Source: Euzebya rosea (lineage in GTDB: Bacteria; Actinomycetota; Nitriliruptoria; Euzebyales; Euzebyaceae). Taken from it: a DNA stretch of 64,000 nucleotides. Shown piece after piece: positions 54,197 to 62,647 of the stretch. The stretch's first letter is position 1, and every line of letters begins with the position of its first letter. The translations under genes were made by a program, and so were the position numbers. The DNA lies in assembly GCF_003073135.1 (NCBI RefSeq), contig NZ_PGDQ01000005.1:1-64000 (forward strand), given 5' to 3'. The notes beneath the pieces were generated by a model. The model searched no databases. It was not told the DNA's origin and saw only the letters and a program-made list of their open reading frames with translations.

Positions 54197-57100
54197 CTAG
54201 CCGATCGCCTCGACCGCCGCCTCGCAGGCGGCGGAGGAGGCCAGGCACATGACCTCGGCGTCGGCCTCGACCATGTCGGCCAGGGCCGCGAGGGTCTCCG
54301 GCGGCAGGTCGTCGCCGTTCGCCAGCAGGATCGGTGCGTCGAACACCGCAGCGGGTGCCGCAGCGGTGAAGCCGCCCTCCCACGCGTCGTCGGCCTGGCC
54401 CTCGCTGATGATGACGACGTCGGCCCGGCGGTCGTCGCCGAAGCCACGTTCCGTCGCGATCCGTGCCGCGGTGTCGAAGCGGTTGGCACCGGCGACCCGG
54501 TCGCTGGTGAAGCCCAGGTCGCGGACCGCGTCGAGGACGGCATCGGCCAGCGCTGCCGGCCCGCCGACGAGGGTGGCCTCGCTGGCGATCGACGCCTCCA
54601 GGTGTGCGGCGGTCGAGTCGCTGAGCACCTCGGTCTGCGACAGCAGGACCGACCGGTCGCCGCCGGCGGCCCAGCCGCCTGCCGCGAGCGAGTCGGCGAA
54701 CGCCTGGGTGGCGTCACCGTCGCCCGGGAAGGCACGGGCCAGCAGGGGCTGGGCGGTCCCGACCAGCTCGGCGACTGCCTGCGCGGTCTCCAGTCGAGTC
54801 GGTCCGGCGATGCGCCGGACGTCCAGGCCCTCGGCGACAAGGGCGTCCTCGACGTCCTGTCCGACGGCGTCGACGCCGCCGAGGATCCAGACCGCGCCCA
54901 CGCCCAGCCGCTGGATCTCGGCCAGCACCTCGTCCTCGAGGGCGTCGGGGTCGTTGAGCAGCAGCGGACGGGTGTCCTGCAGCGCGCCGGAAGCCAGCGC
55001 GTCGGCGAAGACGGTGTCGCTGGCCAGCAGCGCCTCGGTGGCGACAGCCGCCGGGACGACCTGCTGGAACAACGAACGCGCGCCGTCGACGAAGGTCTGC
55101 TGCGACACCGTCACCGACGTGCAGGTCGCGTCGTCGTCGCACTGCTCGCGGATCGACCGGTCGCCGGTCGGCGGTTCGGTGGGCTCCTCGGTCGGCGTGC
55201 CCGGGTTGCCGCCGCCACCCGTGCTGGGTTCGTCGAGGTCCAGGCCGACGACCACGGGGTCGTGGTCGGACGCGCGGAAGGGAATGTCGCCGTTGAAGTA
55301 CCCGGGGTTGCGCCCGAAGTCGGTGTTGTAGTCGATCAGGTCGGCCTCGTCGGCGTTGATGTGCCATTCGGCGGCACCGGTGACCTGCGACGCGAGCGAG
55401 GCGTTGGCGAGGGCGTAGTCGAGGGTGCCCTCGGCCCCGTCGAAGACGTAGCCGTAGGTGGCAGTGCCGGCGAGGTTGGTGTAGCCCGCATCCTCGATCG
55501 TGCGGATCGGGTCCTCCATCCCGTAGGCGTTGAGGTCACCGAGGACGAGGACGTCGGGGTCGCCGGAGCCGGTCGGGTCGGTGGCGAGCCAGTCGACGAG
55601 CTCCTGTGCCGCTGCGGTCCGGGTGCCGTTGCAGTTGCCCTGGAACGTCACGAGGTCGTCGTCCCCTGCGCCGCAGCCGGACCCCTTGGACTTGAGGTGG
55701 TTGATGACCGCCGTGAAGCGGCCGCCGCCGGGTGTGGTGAAGGTCTGGGCGAGGGCAGGACGGTTCTTGGGGTCGCCGGGGGTGAGTGGTGCGACGAAGT
55801 CGGCTGTGTCGAGGACGGCGAAGGCGCCGACCGGGGTGACGGCTGCGGGGCGATAGACGAACGCCTGCCGGATGGCGTCGGTGCCGATGGCACCGGTCTC
55901 GACCTGAGCCCAGGTGCCGGCGCCGAGGACGGCGTTGAGCTCGTCCACGAGCAGCTGCACCGCCGTGTTGTCGGTGTCGTTCTCGATCTCGATCAGGCCG
56001 ACCACGTCCGCGTCGAGGTCGATGAGGGCCTGGACGGTCTTGTCGAGCTGTCGGTCGAGCTCGTCGGCGGAGTCGGCGCCGCGGCACTCCTGGTCACCGG
56101 CGGGACCGCAGATGTCGTTGACGCCGTCGTCGATGGTCTCGAAGAAGTTGAGCACGTTGAAGGACGCCACGGTGATGTCGCCGCCCACTGCCGGAGGGGT
56201 GACCGGCCTGACTCGATCGCTGTCCTCGAACGTCAGCTGGTCGGGATGCACCATCAGGCGGTGCCGCTCCTCTCCCGAGCTGCCCGAACCCGTGGCGTAA
56301 CGCACGAAGGCCGTGAGACCGGTCACGGACTGCCCACGTCGGATGTTGTCGGTGTAAGGGGTGACCGAGGGATCCTCGACGAACGGCACGGGCTCGGGGT
56401 TCTGGATGCCGGATCCGTCGTCGAGCATGACCTCGTTCAGCAGGTTCTGCGCCGCGGTGTCGTTGGACCCCGTGGACCCGGGCAGGTTGTCCTGGTTGGG
56501 GTGGCGGTGCGGTGCGCCGCTGGCCAGCAGGACCTCGCCGAAGCGGTCGAGGTTGAAGTACTCGGTGACGAACAGCTCCTGGGCCATCTGGACCCGCATG
56601 CCCTCCACGGCCTCGAGGGCATCGGCCGTGTCGAGCGGGAGCGTGACCGTCGCGGCCGAGGGGAGGGGGTTGCCGCTGCTCTGGACGGTGACAGTGGCGT
56701 TGTCCAGCTGGGTGTCGCCGAACCGTTCGTTGACGTCGGCTTCGACGGTCACGAGGTCGCCGACTGCCACATCCACGGCGGGATCGCCGAAGCTGCCCTG
56801 CCAGACGAAGATGCCTTCGGAGGTGTCGGGGTCCCCGTCGGCCTGGAGGTCCTCCTCCTGCACGAAGAAGCCGCCGAGGTTGCCGTCGCCGCCCGCGGCC
56901 GAACCGCCCTGGAAGTCACCGACGACGATCGCCTCGATCTGGACGCGGGTGTCGTTGGGCAGCGGGGGCGTGTCGGAGGCGCCCTGGATCTCGTGGATCA
57001 GCACGATGGCAGGGGTGCCACCGCCGCCACCGGTTGGGGCGGCGGCACCGGGGGTCGACGTCGCGATCGCCCAGGTCTGGTCGAGGTCCTCCGACGTCTC

Positions 57101-58477
57101 GTCGTGGCCGAGCGCGCCGTTGCCGCCGGACATGGTCTCGGTGCCCTCGTCGAGGTCGACCCGCTGGAAGCTCGATCCGTCGGAGTGCCCGGTGTCCACG
57201 ATCACCTGGTTGGCGATGGCGGTGTCGTCGAGGTACGTGGTGGCGTCGGTGTCTGCGTCGGGGCCGTCGATGGCCACACCGGTCTTGTCCACGGCCTCGG
57301 CGGTGTCGCCCCACAGGACGTAGTCGAGGTCGGTCACGAGGTCGCTGTCACCGTCCCAGTGGTACAGGACCGCGACCTCCCCACCGTTGGTCAGCCCACC
57401 CTGGTTGTTGATCGAACCCGCGAACGCCTCGCGCATGTCCGGGACGGAATCGGCGCTGGCGCCGTCCTCGAACAGCTCGTAGGTCGGGTTGGATGCGAAC
57501 GCGGCGAAGAAGTCATCCGAGCCGGCCAGGGCCACGGTCTGGTACTCGCCGGCACCGATCGAGGCCCCGTCGGGGAAACGGGCGTGGAAGTCGCTGAACG
57601 AGCCACCGCCAGCGTTGGTTCCCGTGACGACGTTGTAGTAGTAGGTCCCGCCACCAGCGAACGTTGCGTCGGTGAGGTAGACGTCGGACAGGTCGACGCT
57701 CGCGCCACCGGGGTTGTGGATCTCGATGAACTCCGCGGCGGTCGGGGTGACCACGACCTCGGTGAGGAGCAGCTCGGGCACGACGGGGCTCGCGCCGTCG
57801 GTGACGACGACGTTGTCGAACGCGATGTCCTCGTCACCCGCGTCGAGGTTGCTGATCATGATCCGCAGGTCGAGCGTCGACCCGGTGCCGGGGATGCCAG
57901 CAGCGAACTGGGTCAACGTCGCGGTGAGCGCTGTTCCGTCTCCGACCCCGTCGAAGTCGGTGTCGAGGGCCGGTTCGGTGTTCGTGTCACCGGTGGACTC
58001 GAACGCCAGCACGGTGTCGTAGCCACCGCCGTCGAGCTGCGCCTGGACCAGCACCGAGCTGTCCGGGTCCCAGTCCTGGTTCGTCCCGTCGTCGTCCTCG
58101 GCGAAGAGTCCACAGAACTCCAGCCCGGTCATGCCCGTGACGTCCAGTCCTGTCCAGTCCAGGGTGAGGACCGCAGGTTGCCCGTCGCCGTCGGTGTCCA
58201 TGGCGGCGAAGTAGCTGGTGCCCTGGACACCGGCGATCTCGTAGAAGCCGCCGACGTTGCTGCCGTCCGTGCGGGTGAAGAAGTCACCGGCCAGGTCGCT
58301 GAACTCAGCGACCGACGGGGTGTAGGTGACGGTGGCGTCCTCGAAGTCCTCGTGTACCACCGGCGCACCGGAACAGGAGGCGGCAGCAGCCGGGATGGAC
58401 AGGGCTGGGCTGGTCGCGAGGAGGCTGGCGACCAGCGCCAACAACGCGACGAGGATCGAGGGACGGCGGAGTGACAT
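54197..58477 (-). CDS. Secreted ExeM/NucH-type extracellular nuclease with CW_binding_2 wall anchor
   Basis: This is a 1426-residue exported protein. ATG 58477 begins a signal peptide (PSILVALLALVASLLATSP). In order it has an N-terminal beta domain (EDATVTYTPSV..., about 30-220), a lamin-tail domain near 232 (ELLLTEVVVTPTAAEFIEIHN), an OB-fold near 490 (VLIHEIQGASD to GGFFVQEED), an endonuclease/exonuclease/phosphatase domain about 765-1075 (ITVASFNVLNFF, LIEIEND, LGDLNAYGMEDP, ASDHDPVVVGL), and three CW_binding_2 repeats. This is the ExeM/NucH layout plus a wall anchor. It probably degrades extracellular DNA for nutrients or biofilm release. Confidence 0.92.
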   Translation of the reverse strand: MSLRRPSILVALLALVASLLATSPALSIPAAAASCSGAPVVHEDFEDATVTYTPSVAEFSDLAGDFFTRTDGSNVGGFYEIAGVQGTSYFAAMDTDGDGQPAVLTLDWTGLDVTGMTGLEFCGLFAEDDDGTNQDWDPDSSVLVQAQLDGGGYDTVLAFESTGDTNTEPALDTDFDGVGDGTALTATLTQFAAGIPGTGSTLDLRIMISNLDAGDEDIAFDNVVVTDGASPVVPELLLTEVVVTPTAAEFIEIHNPGGASVDLSDVYLTDATFAGGGTYYYNVVTGTNAGGGSFSDFHARFPDGASIGAGEYQTVALAGSDDFFAAFASNPTYELFEDGASADSVPDMREAFAGSINNQGGLTNGGEVAVLYHWDGDSDLVTDLDYVLWGDTAEAVDKTGVAIDGPDADTDATTYLDDTAIANQVIVDTGHSDGSSFQRVDLDEGTETMSGGNGALGHDETSEDLDQTWAIATSTPGAAAPTGGGGGTPAIVLIHEIQGASDTPPLPNDTRVQIEAIVVGDFQGGSAAGGDGNLGGFFVQEEDLQADGDPDTSEGIFVWQGSFGDPAVDVAVGDLVTVEADVNERFGDTQLDNATVTVQSSGNPLPSAATVTLPLDTADALEAVEGMRVQMAQELFVTEYFNLDRFGEVLLASGAPHRHPNQDNLPGSTGSNDTAAQNLLNEVMLDDGSGIQNPEPVPFVEDPSVTPYTDNIRRGQSVTGLTAFVRYATGSGSSGEERHRLMVHPDQLTFEDSDRVRPVTPPAVGGDITVASFNVLNFFETIDDGVNDICGPAGDQECRGADSADELDRQLDKTVQALIDLDADVVGLIEIENDTDNTAVQLLVDELNAVLGAGTWAQVETGAIGTDAIRQAFVYRPAAVTPVGAFAVLDTADFVAPLTPGDPKNRPALAQTFTTPGGGRFTAVINHLKSKGSGCGAGDDDLVTFQGNCNGTRTAAAQELVDWLATDPTGSGDPDVLVLGDLNAYGMEDPIRTIEDAGYTNLAGTATYGYVFDGAEGTLDYALANASLASQVTGAAEWHINADEADLIDYNTDFGRNPGYFNGDIPFRASDHDPVVVGLDLDEPSTGGGGNPGTPTEEPTEPPTGDRSIREQCDDDATCTSVTVSQQTFVDGARSLFQQVVPAAVATEALLASDTVFADALASGALQDTRPLLLNDPDALEDEVLAEIQRLGVGAVWILGGVDAVGQDVEDALVAEGLDVRRIAGPTRLETAQAVAELVGTAQPLLARAFPGDGDATQAFADSLAAGGWAAGGDRSVLLSQTEVLSDSTAAHLEASIASEATLVGGPAALADAVLDAVRDLGFTSDRVAGANRFDTAARIATERGFGDDRRADVVIISEGQADDAWEGGFTAAAPAAVFDAPILLANGDDLPPETLAALADMVEADAEVMCLASSAACEAAVEAIG

Positions 58478-58652
58478 GGAGGCTCCCGGTGTGGATGGTG
58501 GCGATGGCGGTTGACGTGCGAGGGGGGACGCTAGCAACGTCGCCGTCGACGTGCGTGAACACCGGGTCTGCCGGTGCCGTGAACATCCGGTGGCTGACGA
58601 GTGACGGTGGTCGGCGTCGGTGCCCGACCGACCCATCGGGCAGGATGGCCGC

Positions 58653-60758
58653 ATGCGTGCACCCACGACCCGCCGGGACGAGACCGTCGTCGACGTGATC
58701 CACGGGGTGACCGTCGCCGATCCCTACCGGTGGCTGGAGGACCAGGAGTCCCCGGAGGTCGCCGACTGGGTGTCCGCACAGAAGGCCGTCACCGACGCCC
58801 ACCTCGGCGCCATCCCGCAACGGGACGAGCTGCGCGACCGGCTTGCCGCGGTGTGGGACCACCCCAAGGTCGGAGTCCCGTGGCACCGGGCCGACACGTG
58901 GCTGCAGATGCGCAACACCGGGGTGCAGGAGCAGCCGGTCCTGTGGACCGCCGACGCACCCGACGCCGAGGGGCGGGTCCTGCTCGACCCCACCGAGCTC
59001 AGCGAGGACGGCACCGTCTCGCTCGCCGACGTGGCGCTCAGCCCCGACGGCCGCCTGCTGGCCTACGGCACCTCCGACGGCGGGTCGGACTGGATCACCT
59101 GGCACGTCCGCGACGTCGCCACCGGCATGGACCTGCCCGACGAGGTCCGCTGGGCCAAGTTCGCCAGCGCCGCATGGCTGCCGGACTCCAGCGGCTTCTT
59201 CTACGGCGCCTACGACCCGCCCGAGGCCGGCACGGAGATGGCGGCCACCAACACCCACCACCAGCTGCGCCTCCACCGACTCGGTGACGACGGCCCGGAC
59301 CCCGTCGTGCACCGACGCGACGACGAACCCGAATGGGGCTTCTCGCCCGCCGTGACCGAGGACGGCCGCTGGCTGGTCGTCACCGTCTGGCAGGGCACCG
59401 AACCCCGTACCCGACTGCACCTCGCCGCCCTCGACGGCGATCCGGCCACCCCCGACATCCGCCCCTGGCTGGACGACTTCGACGGTGAGTACACCGTCGT
59501 CGGCAGCGACGGCGACACCCTGTTCGTCCGCACCGACGCCGGTGCGCCCTCGGGTCGCCTGCTGGCCGTCGACGCCCACGACCCCACCCAGCCCACCGAG
59601 GTCCTCGCCGAACGCGCCGAGGCCCTCGTCGCCGTCAGGTGGGTCGCGGGTCGCTTCGTCGTGGTCCGCGTGGTGGACGCCGTCCACGAGCTGGCCGTCC
59701 ACGACCGCGACGGTGCCCGGATCACCGTCGTCGACCTACCCGACCTCGGCAGCGTCGGCAGCATCACCGGTCGCAGCGACGACACGGCGGTGCACCTCTC
59801 CCTCTCCTCCTTCACCAGCGTTGCGAGCGTGCACCGGCTGGACCTGTCCGCCGGACCGCCCGCCCTGCGCGAGGTCACCCCGTCGCCGGCCGGCGTGCCC
59901 GACGCCGTCACCGAGCGGGTCATGGTGGAGTCCACCGACGGCGCCGTCGTGCCGATGTTCGTCATCCATCGCACCAACACGATCGGCCCCGGGCCGACGA
60001 TCCTGTACGGCTACGGCGGGTTCGGCATCCCGCTGACCCCCGAGTTCCGGCTGTGGTGGACCGCCTGGCTGGAACGCGGTGGCACGATCGCCGTCGGCTG
60101 CTTCCGCGGCGGGGCCGAGTACGGACGGGCGTGGCACGACGCCGGACGGCTCGACCAGAAGCACCACACCTTCGACGACGCCCTCGCGTGCGCCTCGTGG
60201 CTGGTCGAGGAGGGATGGACGACACCGCCGCAGCTGGCGATCACCGGCGGGTCCAACGGCGGGCTCACCGCCGCCGCGAGCATGATCCGGGCCCCCGAGG
60301 CCTTCGGTGCCTGCGTGCCCGAGGTGGGTGTGCTGGACCTACTGCGATTCCACCGCTTCACCATCGGCTGGGGCTGGACCAGCGACTACGGGGACCCCGA
60401 TGACCCCGACGACTTCCCGCGCATCCTCGGGATGTCCCCGCTGCACACCCTGACCGAGGGCACCTGCTACCCACCCACCCTGATCACCACCGCCGACCGC
60501 GACGACCGGGTCGTGCCCGCCCACTCCTTCAAGTTCACCGCCGCGATGCAACGCGCCCAGGGCTGCGACAACCCGGTGCTGGCACGGATCGACACCCGGG
60601 CCGGCCACGGCGCCGGGACGCCCACCTCCAAGGTGATCGACGCCCGAGCCGACGTCCTCGCCTTCCTCGTCCACCACCTCGGCGACCCGGCCGACCACCC
60701 CGGAGCCGTGTCGGGTTCCGACGACGGGCGGCCCACCATCCGACACGCGAAGGGGTGA
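58653..60758 (+). CDS. Prolyl oligopeptidase family serine peptidase (S9A)
   Basis: This cytosolic peptidase of about 701 residues cuts short peptides after proline. The N-terminus (DETVVDVIHGVTVADPYRWLE) and the beta-propeller (about 70-420) are typical. The catalytic domain has Ser534 in ITGGSNGGLTAA, the acid region TADRDDRVVPAHSF and His in DTRAGHGAG. ATG 58653 follows CAGGAT by 6 nt; GTG 58620 is an alternative. It is divergent from the nuclease and followed 4 bp later by a TetR gene. Confidence 0.93.
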   Translation: MRAPTTRRDETVVDVIHGVTVADPYRWLEDQESPEVADWVSAQKAVTDAHLGAIPQRDELRDRLAAVWDHPKVGVPWHRADTWLQMRNTGVQEQPVLWTADAPDAEGRVLLDPTELSEDGTVSLADVALSPDGRLLAYGTSDGGSDWITWHVRDVATGMDLPDEVRWAKFASAAWLPDSSGFFYGAYDPPEAGTEMAATNTHHQLRLHRLGDDGPDPVVHRRDDEPEWGFSPAVTEDGRWLVVTVWQGTEPRTRLHLAALDGDPATPDIRPWLDDFDGEYTVVGSDGDTLFVRTDAGAPSGRLLAVDAHDPTQPTEVLAERAEALVAVRWVAGRFVVVRVVDAVHELAVHDRDGARITVVDLPDLGSVGSITGRSDDTAVHLSLSSFTSVASVHRLDLSAGPPALREVTPSPAGVPDAVTERVMVESTDGAVVPMFVIHRTNTIGPGPTILYGYGGFGIPLTPEFRLWWTAWLERGGTIAVGCFRGGAEYGRAWHDAGRLDQKHHTFDDALACASWLVEEGWTTPPQLAITGGSNGGLTAAASMIRAPEAFGACVPEVGVLDLLRFHRFTIGWGWTSDYGDPDDPDDFPRILGMSPLHTLTEGTCYPPTLITTADRDDRVVPAHSFKFTAAMQRAQGCDNPVLARIDTRAGHGAGTPTSKVIDARADVLAFLVHHLGDPADHPGAVSGSDDGRPTIRHAKG

Positions 60759-60762
60759 GGCC

Positions 60763-61401
60763 ATGGCACGCATGACCGCTCGGGAACGCCGCGACCAGCT
60801 CGTCGGGGTCGCCAAGGCCGTCTTCGCCGAGGTGGGCTACGACGGCGCGACGGTCGAGGAGATCGCCGCGCGGGCGGGCGTCTCCAAGCCCGTGGTGTAC
60901 GAACACTTCGGGGGCAAGGAGGGGATCTACGCCGTCGTCGTCGACCGCGAGTCCACCCGCCTGCTCGACAAGATCACCTCCTACATCCACGGCGAGGCGG
61001 GCGGACGGCAGATGGTCCACGCCTCGGCCATGGCCTTCCTCCACTACATCGAGGAGGATCCCGACGGCTTCCGGGTGCTGACCCGCGACTCGCCGTCGAG
61101 CCTCGGGACCGGCGGCATCGGCGGGCTGCTGGCCGACATCGCCGCCAAGGCCGAGGGCGTGCTGCAGGACTTCTTCGTCCGCAGCGGCCTGGATCCGGAC
61201 ACGGCGATCATCTACGCCGGTGGGCTGGTCGGCATGGTCGCCCACGTCGGCGCGTGGTGGGCGCCCGTCCAGCAGCCCGACGCCGCGACGGTCGCCGCAC
61301 ACATCACGGCGCTCGCCTACCACGGCCTCCAGGGGTTGCCGGCCAACCCAGTGGCGTCCCTCGACCCGCCGAAACCAACGAACACCGAAACGTCACCCTG
61401 A
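60763..61401 (+). CDS. TetR-family transcriptional regulator
   Basis: This 212-residue regulator has an N-terminal helix-turn-helix (ATVEEIAARAGVSKPVVYEHF) and a ligand-binding C-terminal half. The pattern with FGGKEGIYAVVVDRE is common in actinobacterial fatty-acid or cell-envelope regulators. It lies 4 bp after the peptidase and 12 bp before the FIST gene, so it may sit inside an operon with both. Its target is unknown. Confidence 0.9.
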   Translation: MARMTARERRDQLVGVAKAVFAEVGYDGATVEEIAARAGVSKPVVYEHFGGKEGIYAVVVDRESTRLLDKITSYIHGEAGGRQMVHASAMAFLHYIEEDPDGFRVLTRDSPSSLGTGGIGGLLADIAAKAEGVLQDFFVRSGLDPDTAIIYAGGLVGMVAHVGAWWAPVQQPDAATVAAHITALAYHGLQGLPANPVASLDPPKPTNTETSP

Positions 61402-61413
61402 TGACAGGGGGCA

Positions 61414-62646
61414 GTGCTCACGAGCCCGTTTCACCTGCCGATGTGGACAGGCATGCGACCCCTGCCCCAGCGCGAGGATCCACTCACCCTGCCATCCCAT
61501 CGGTGGGTGGGCGTGGGGCGCGGCGACGACCCCGTCCCCCGTGTTGCCGCGCGTGACGCGGCCCTGGCGGCGGTCGAGAACACCGACGCCGCGCTGCTGA
61601 TCGTGTTCTGGGACGCGGCCATCGACGGCACGGAGGTGCTGGCGGGCGTCCGGGACGTGGTGCCATCGGCCCCCCTCATCGGCGGCGCCAGCAACGGCCT
61701 GGTCGCTCCGGACGACGGCAGCGCGCACGGGGTCACCATCACCGCGCTCGGCGGCGACGGGTTCTCGGTGGCCACGGCCTCCACGGGGATCGGCAGCGAC
61801 GTGGCCGACGCCGGCGAGGCCGTGGCGTCGTGCCTGGACGAGGTCGAGGAGAAGGGCAGCACGGTGCTGCTGATGATCGCCGACGGCGCGATCCAGGCGG
61901 CCGACGAGCTGGTGTTCGGCGCGTACCGCGTGGCCGGCGCAGACGTGCCGATCGTGGGCGGTGGGCTCGGCATGGCCGGGGTGCTCGACGGCACCGCACA
62001 GCTGCACGACGACCACATCATGACCGGTGCGGTCGTGGCCGCCGCCATCTCCTCCGACGGACCGCTCGGTGTGGGCCGCGGACACGGATGCCACCGCGCC
62101 AACGGGCCGCTGGAGGTCACCCGCAGCCACGGTGCGGTCGTGGAGATGCTCGACGGACGCCCTGCCCTCGACGTCTACCTCGAGGTCACCGACGCCCCCG
62201 AGGCGGCCCGGCACGACGGCGAGGCGTTCAGCCGCTGGGCCCTCACCCGCCCGTTGGGACTGCCCCAGCTGGCAGGTGAGGAGGTCCGCCACGTCGCGGC
62301 CGCGGACTTCGAGGCTCGCACCATCCACATCGCGGCAGCCGTGCCCCCCGGCGGCCAGGCCTGGGTCATGGACAGCGATCGGCACGCGGTGCTCGGTGCC
62401 ACCTCCAGCGCCCTTGCAGGGGCCCTCGAGCCCTTCCCCGACGGCCCGCCGGCGGCGGTGGTGGCGTTCGACTGCGTGGCCCGCCACGCGGTCCTCGGCC
62501 CGGAGGGTGTTCGACAGGAAGGCGCACTGCTCGACGCGGCCGTCGGCGGACCCGTCTGCGGCGTGTACAGCTACGGGGAGTTCGGACGGTTGTCCGGCAT
62601 CCACGGGTACCTGAACCATTCGCTGGTGGTGCTGGCCCTTGGGTGA
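61414..62646 (+). CDS. FIST domain sensor protein
   Basis: This protein of about 410 residues has FIST_N (about 30-230: VGVGRGDDPVPRVAARDA, PLIGGASNGLV, VGGGLGMAG) and FIST_C (about 240-400: ARHDGEAFSRWALTRPLGL, VVAFDCVARHAVL, VCGVYSYGEFG, NHSLVVLALG). FIST domains are thought to bind small ligands, possibly amino acids, and commonly partner with signalling proteins. GTG 61414 is the outermost start; ATG 61441 or 61453 may be the true one. A GGDEF protein follows within 2 bp. Confidence 0.88.
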   Translation: MLTSPFHLPMWTGMRPLPQREDPLTLPSHRWVGVGRGDDPVPRVAARDAALAAVENTDAALLIVFWDAAIDGTEVLAGVRDVVPSAPLIGGASNGLVAPDDGSAHGVTITALGGDGFSVATASTGIGSDVADAGEAVASCLDEVEEKGSTVLLMIADGAIQAADELVFGAYRVAGADVPIVGGGLGMAGVLDGTAQLHDDHIMTGAVVAAAISSDGPLGVGRGHGCHRANGPLEVTRSHGAVVEMLDGRPALDVYLEVTDAPEAARHDGEAFSRWALTRPLGLPQLAGEEVRHVAAADFEARTIHIAAAVPPGGQAWVMDSDRHAVLGATSSALAGALEPFPDGPPAAVVAFDCVARHAVLGPEGVRQEGALLDAAVGGPVCGVYSYGEFGRLSGIHGYLNHSLVVLALG

Positions 62647-62647
62647 G

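Noticed and set aside
54161-58474. Plus-strand open frame of more than 1400 codons opposite the nuclease gene
   Set aside because: It mirrors the real minus-strand gene, is made of Gly/Val/Asp/Arg-rich low-complexity sequence, and has no signal peptide or motif. The minus frame shows five recognisable domains.
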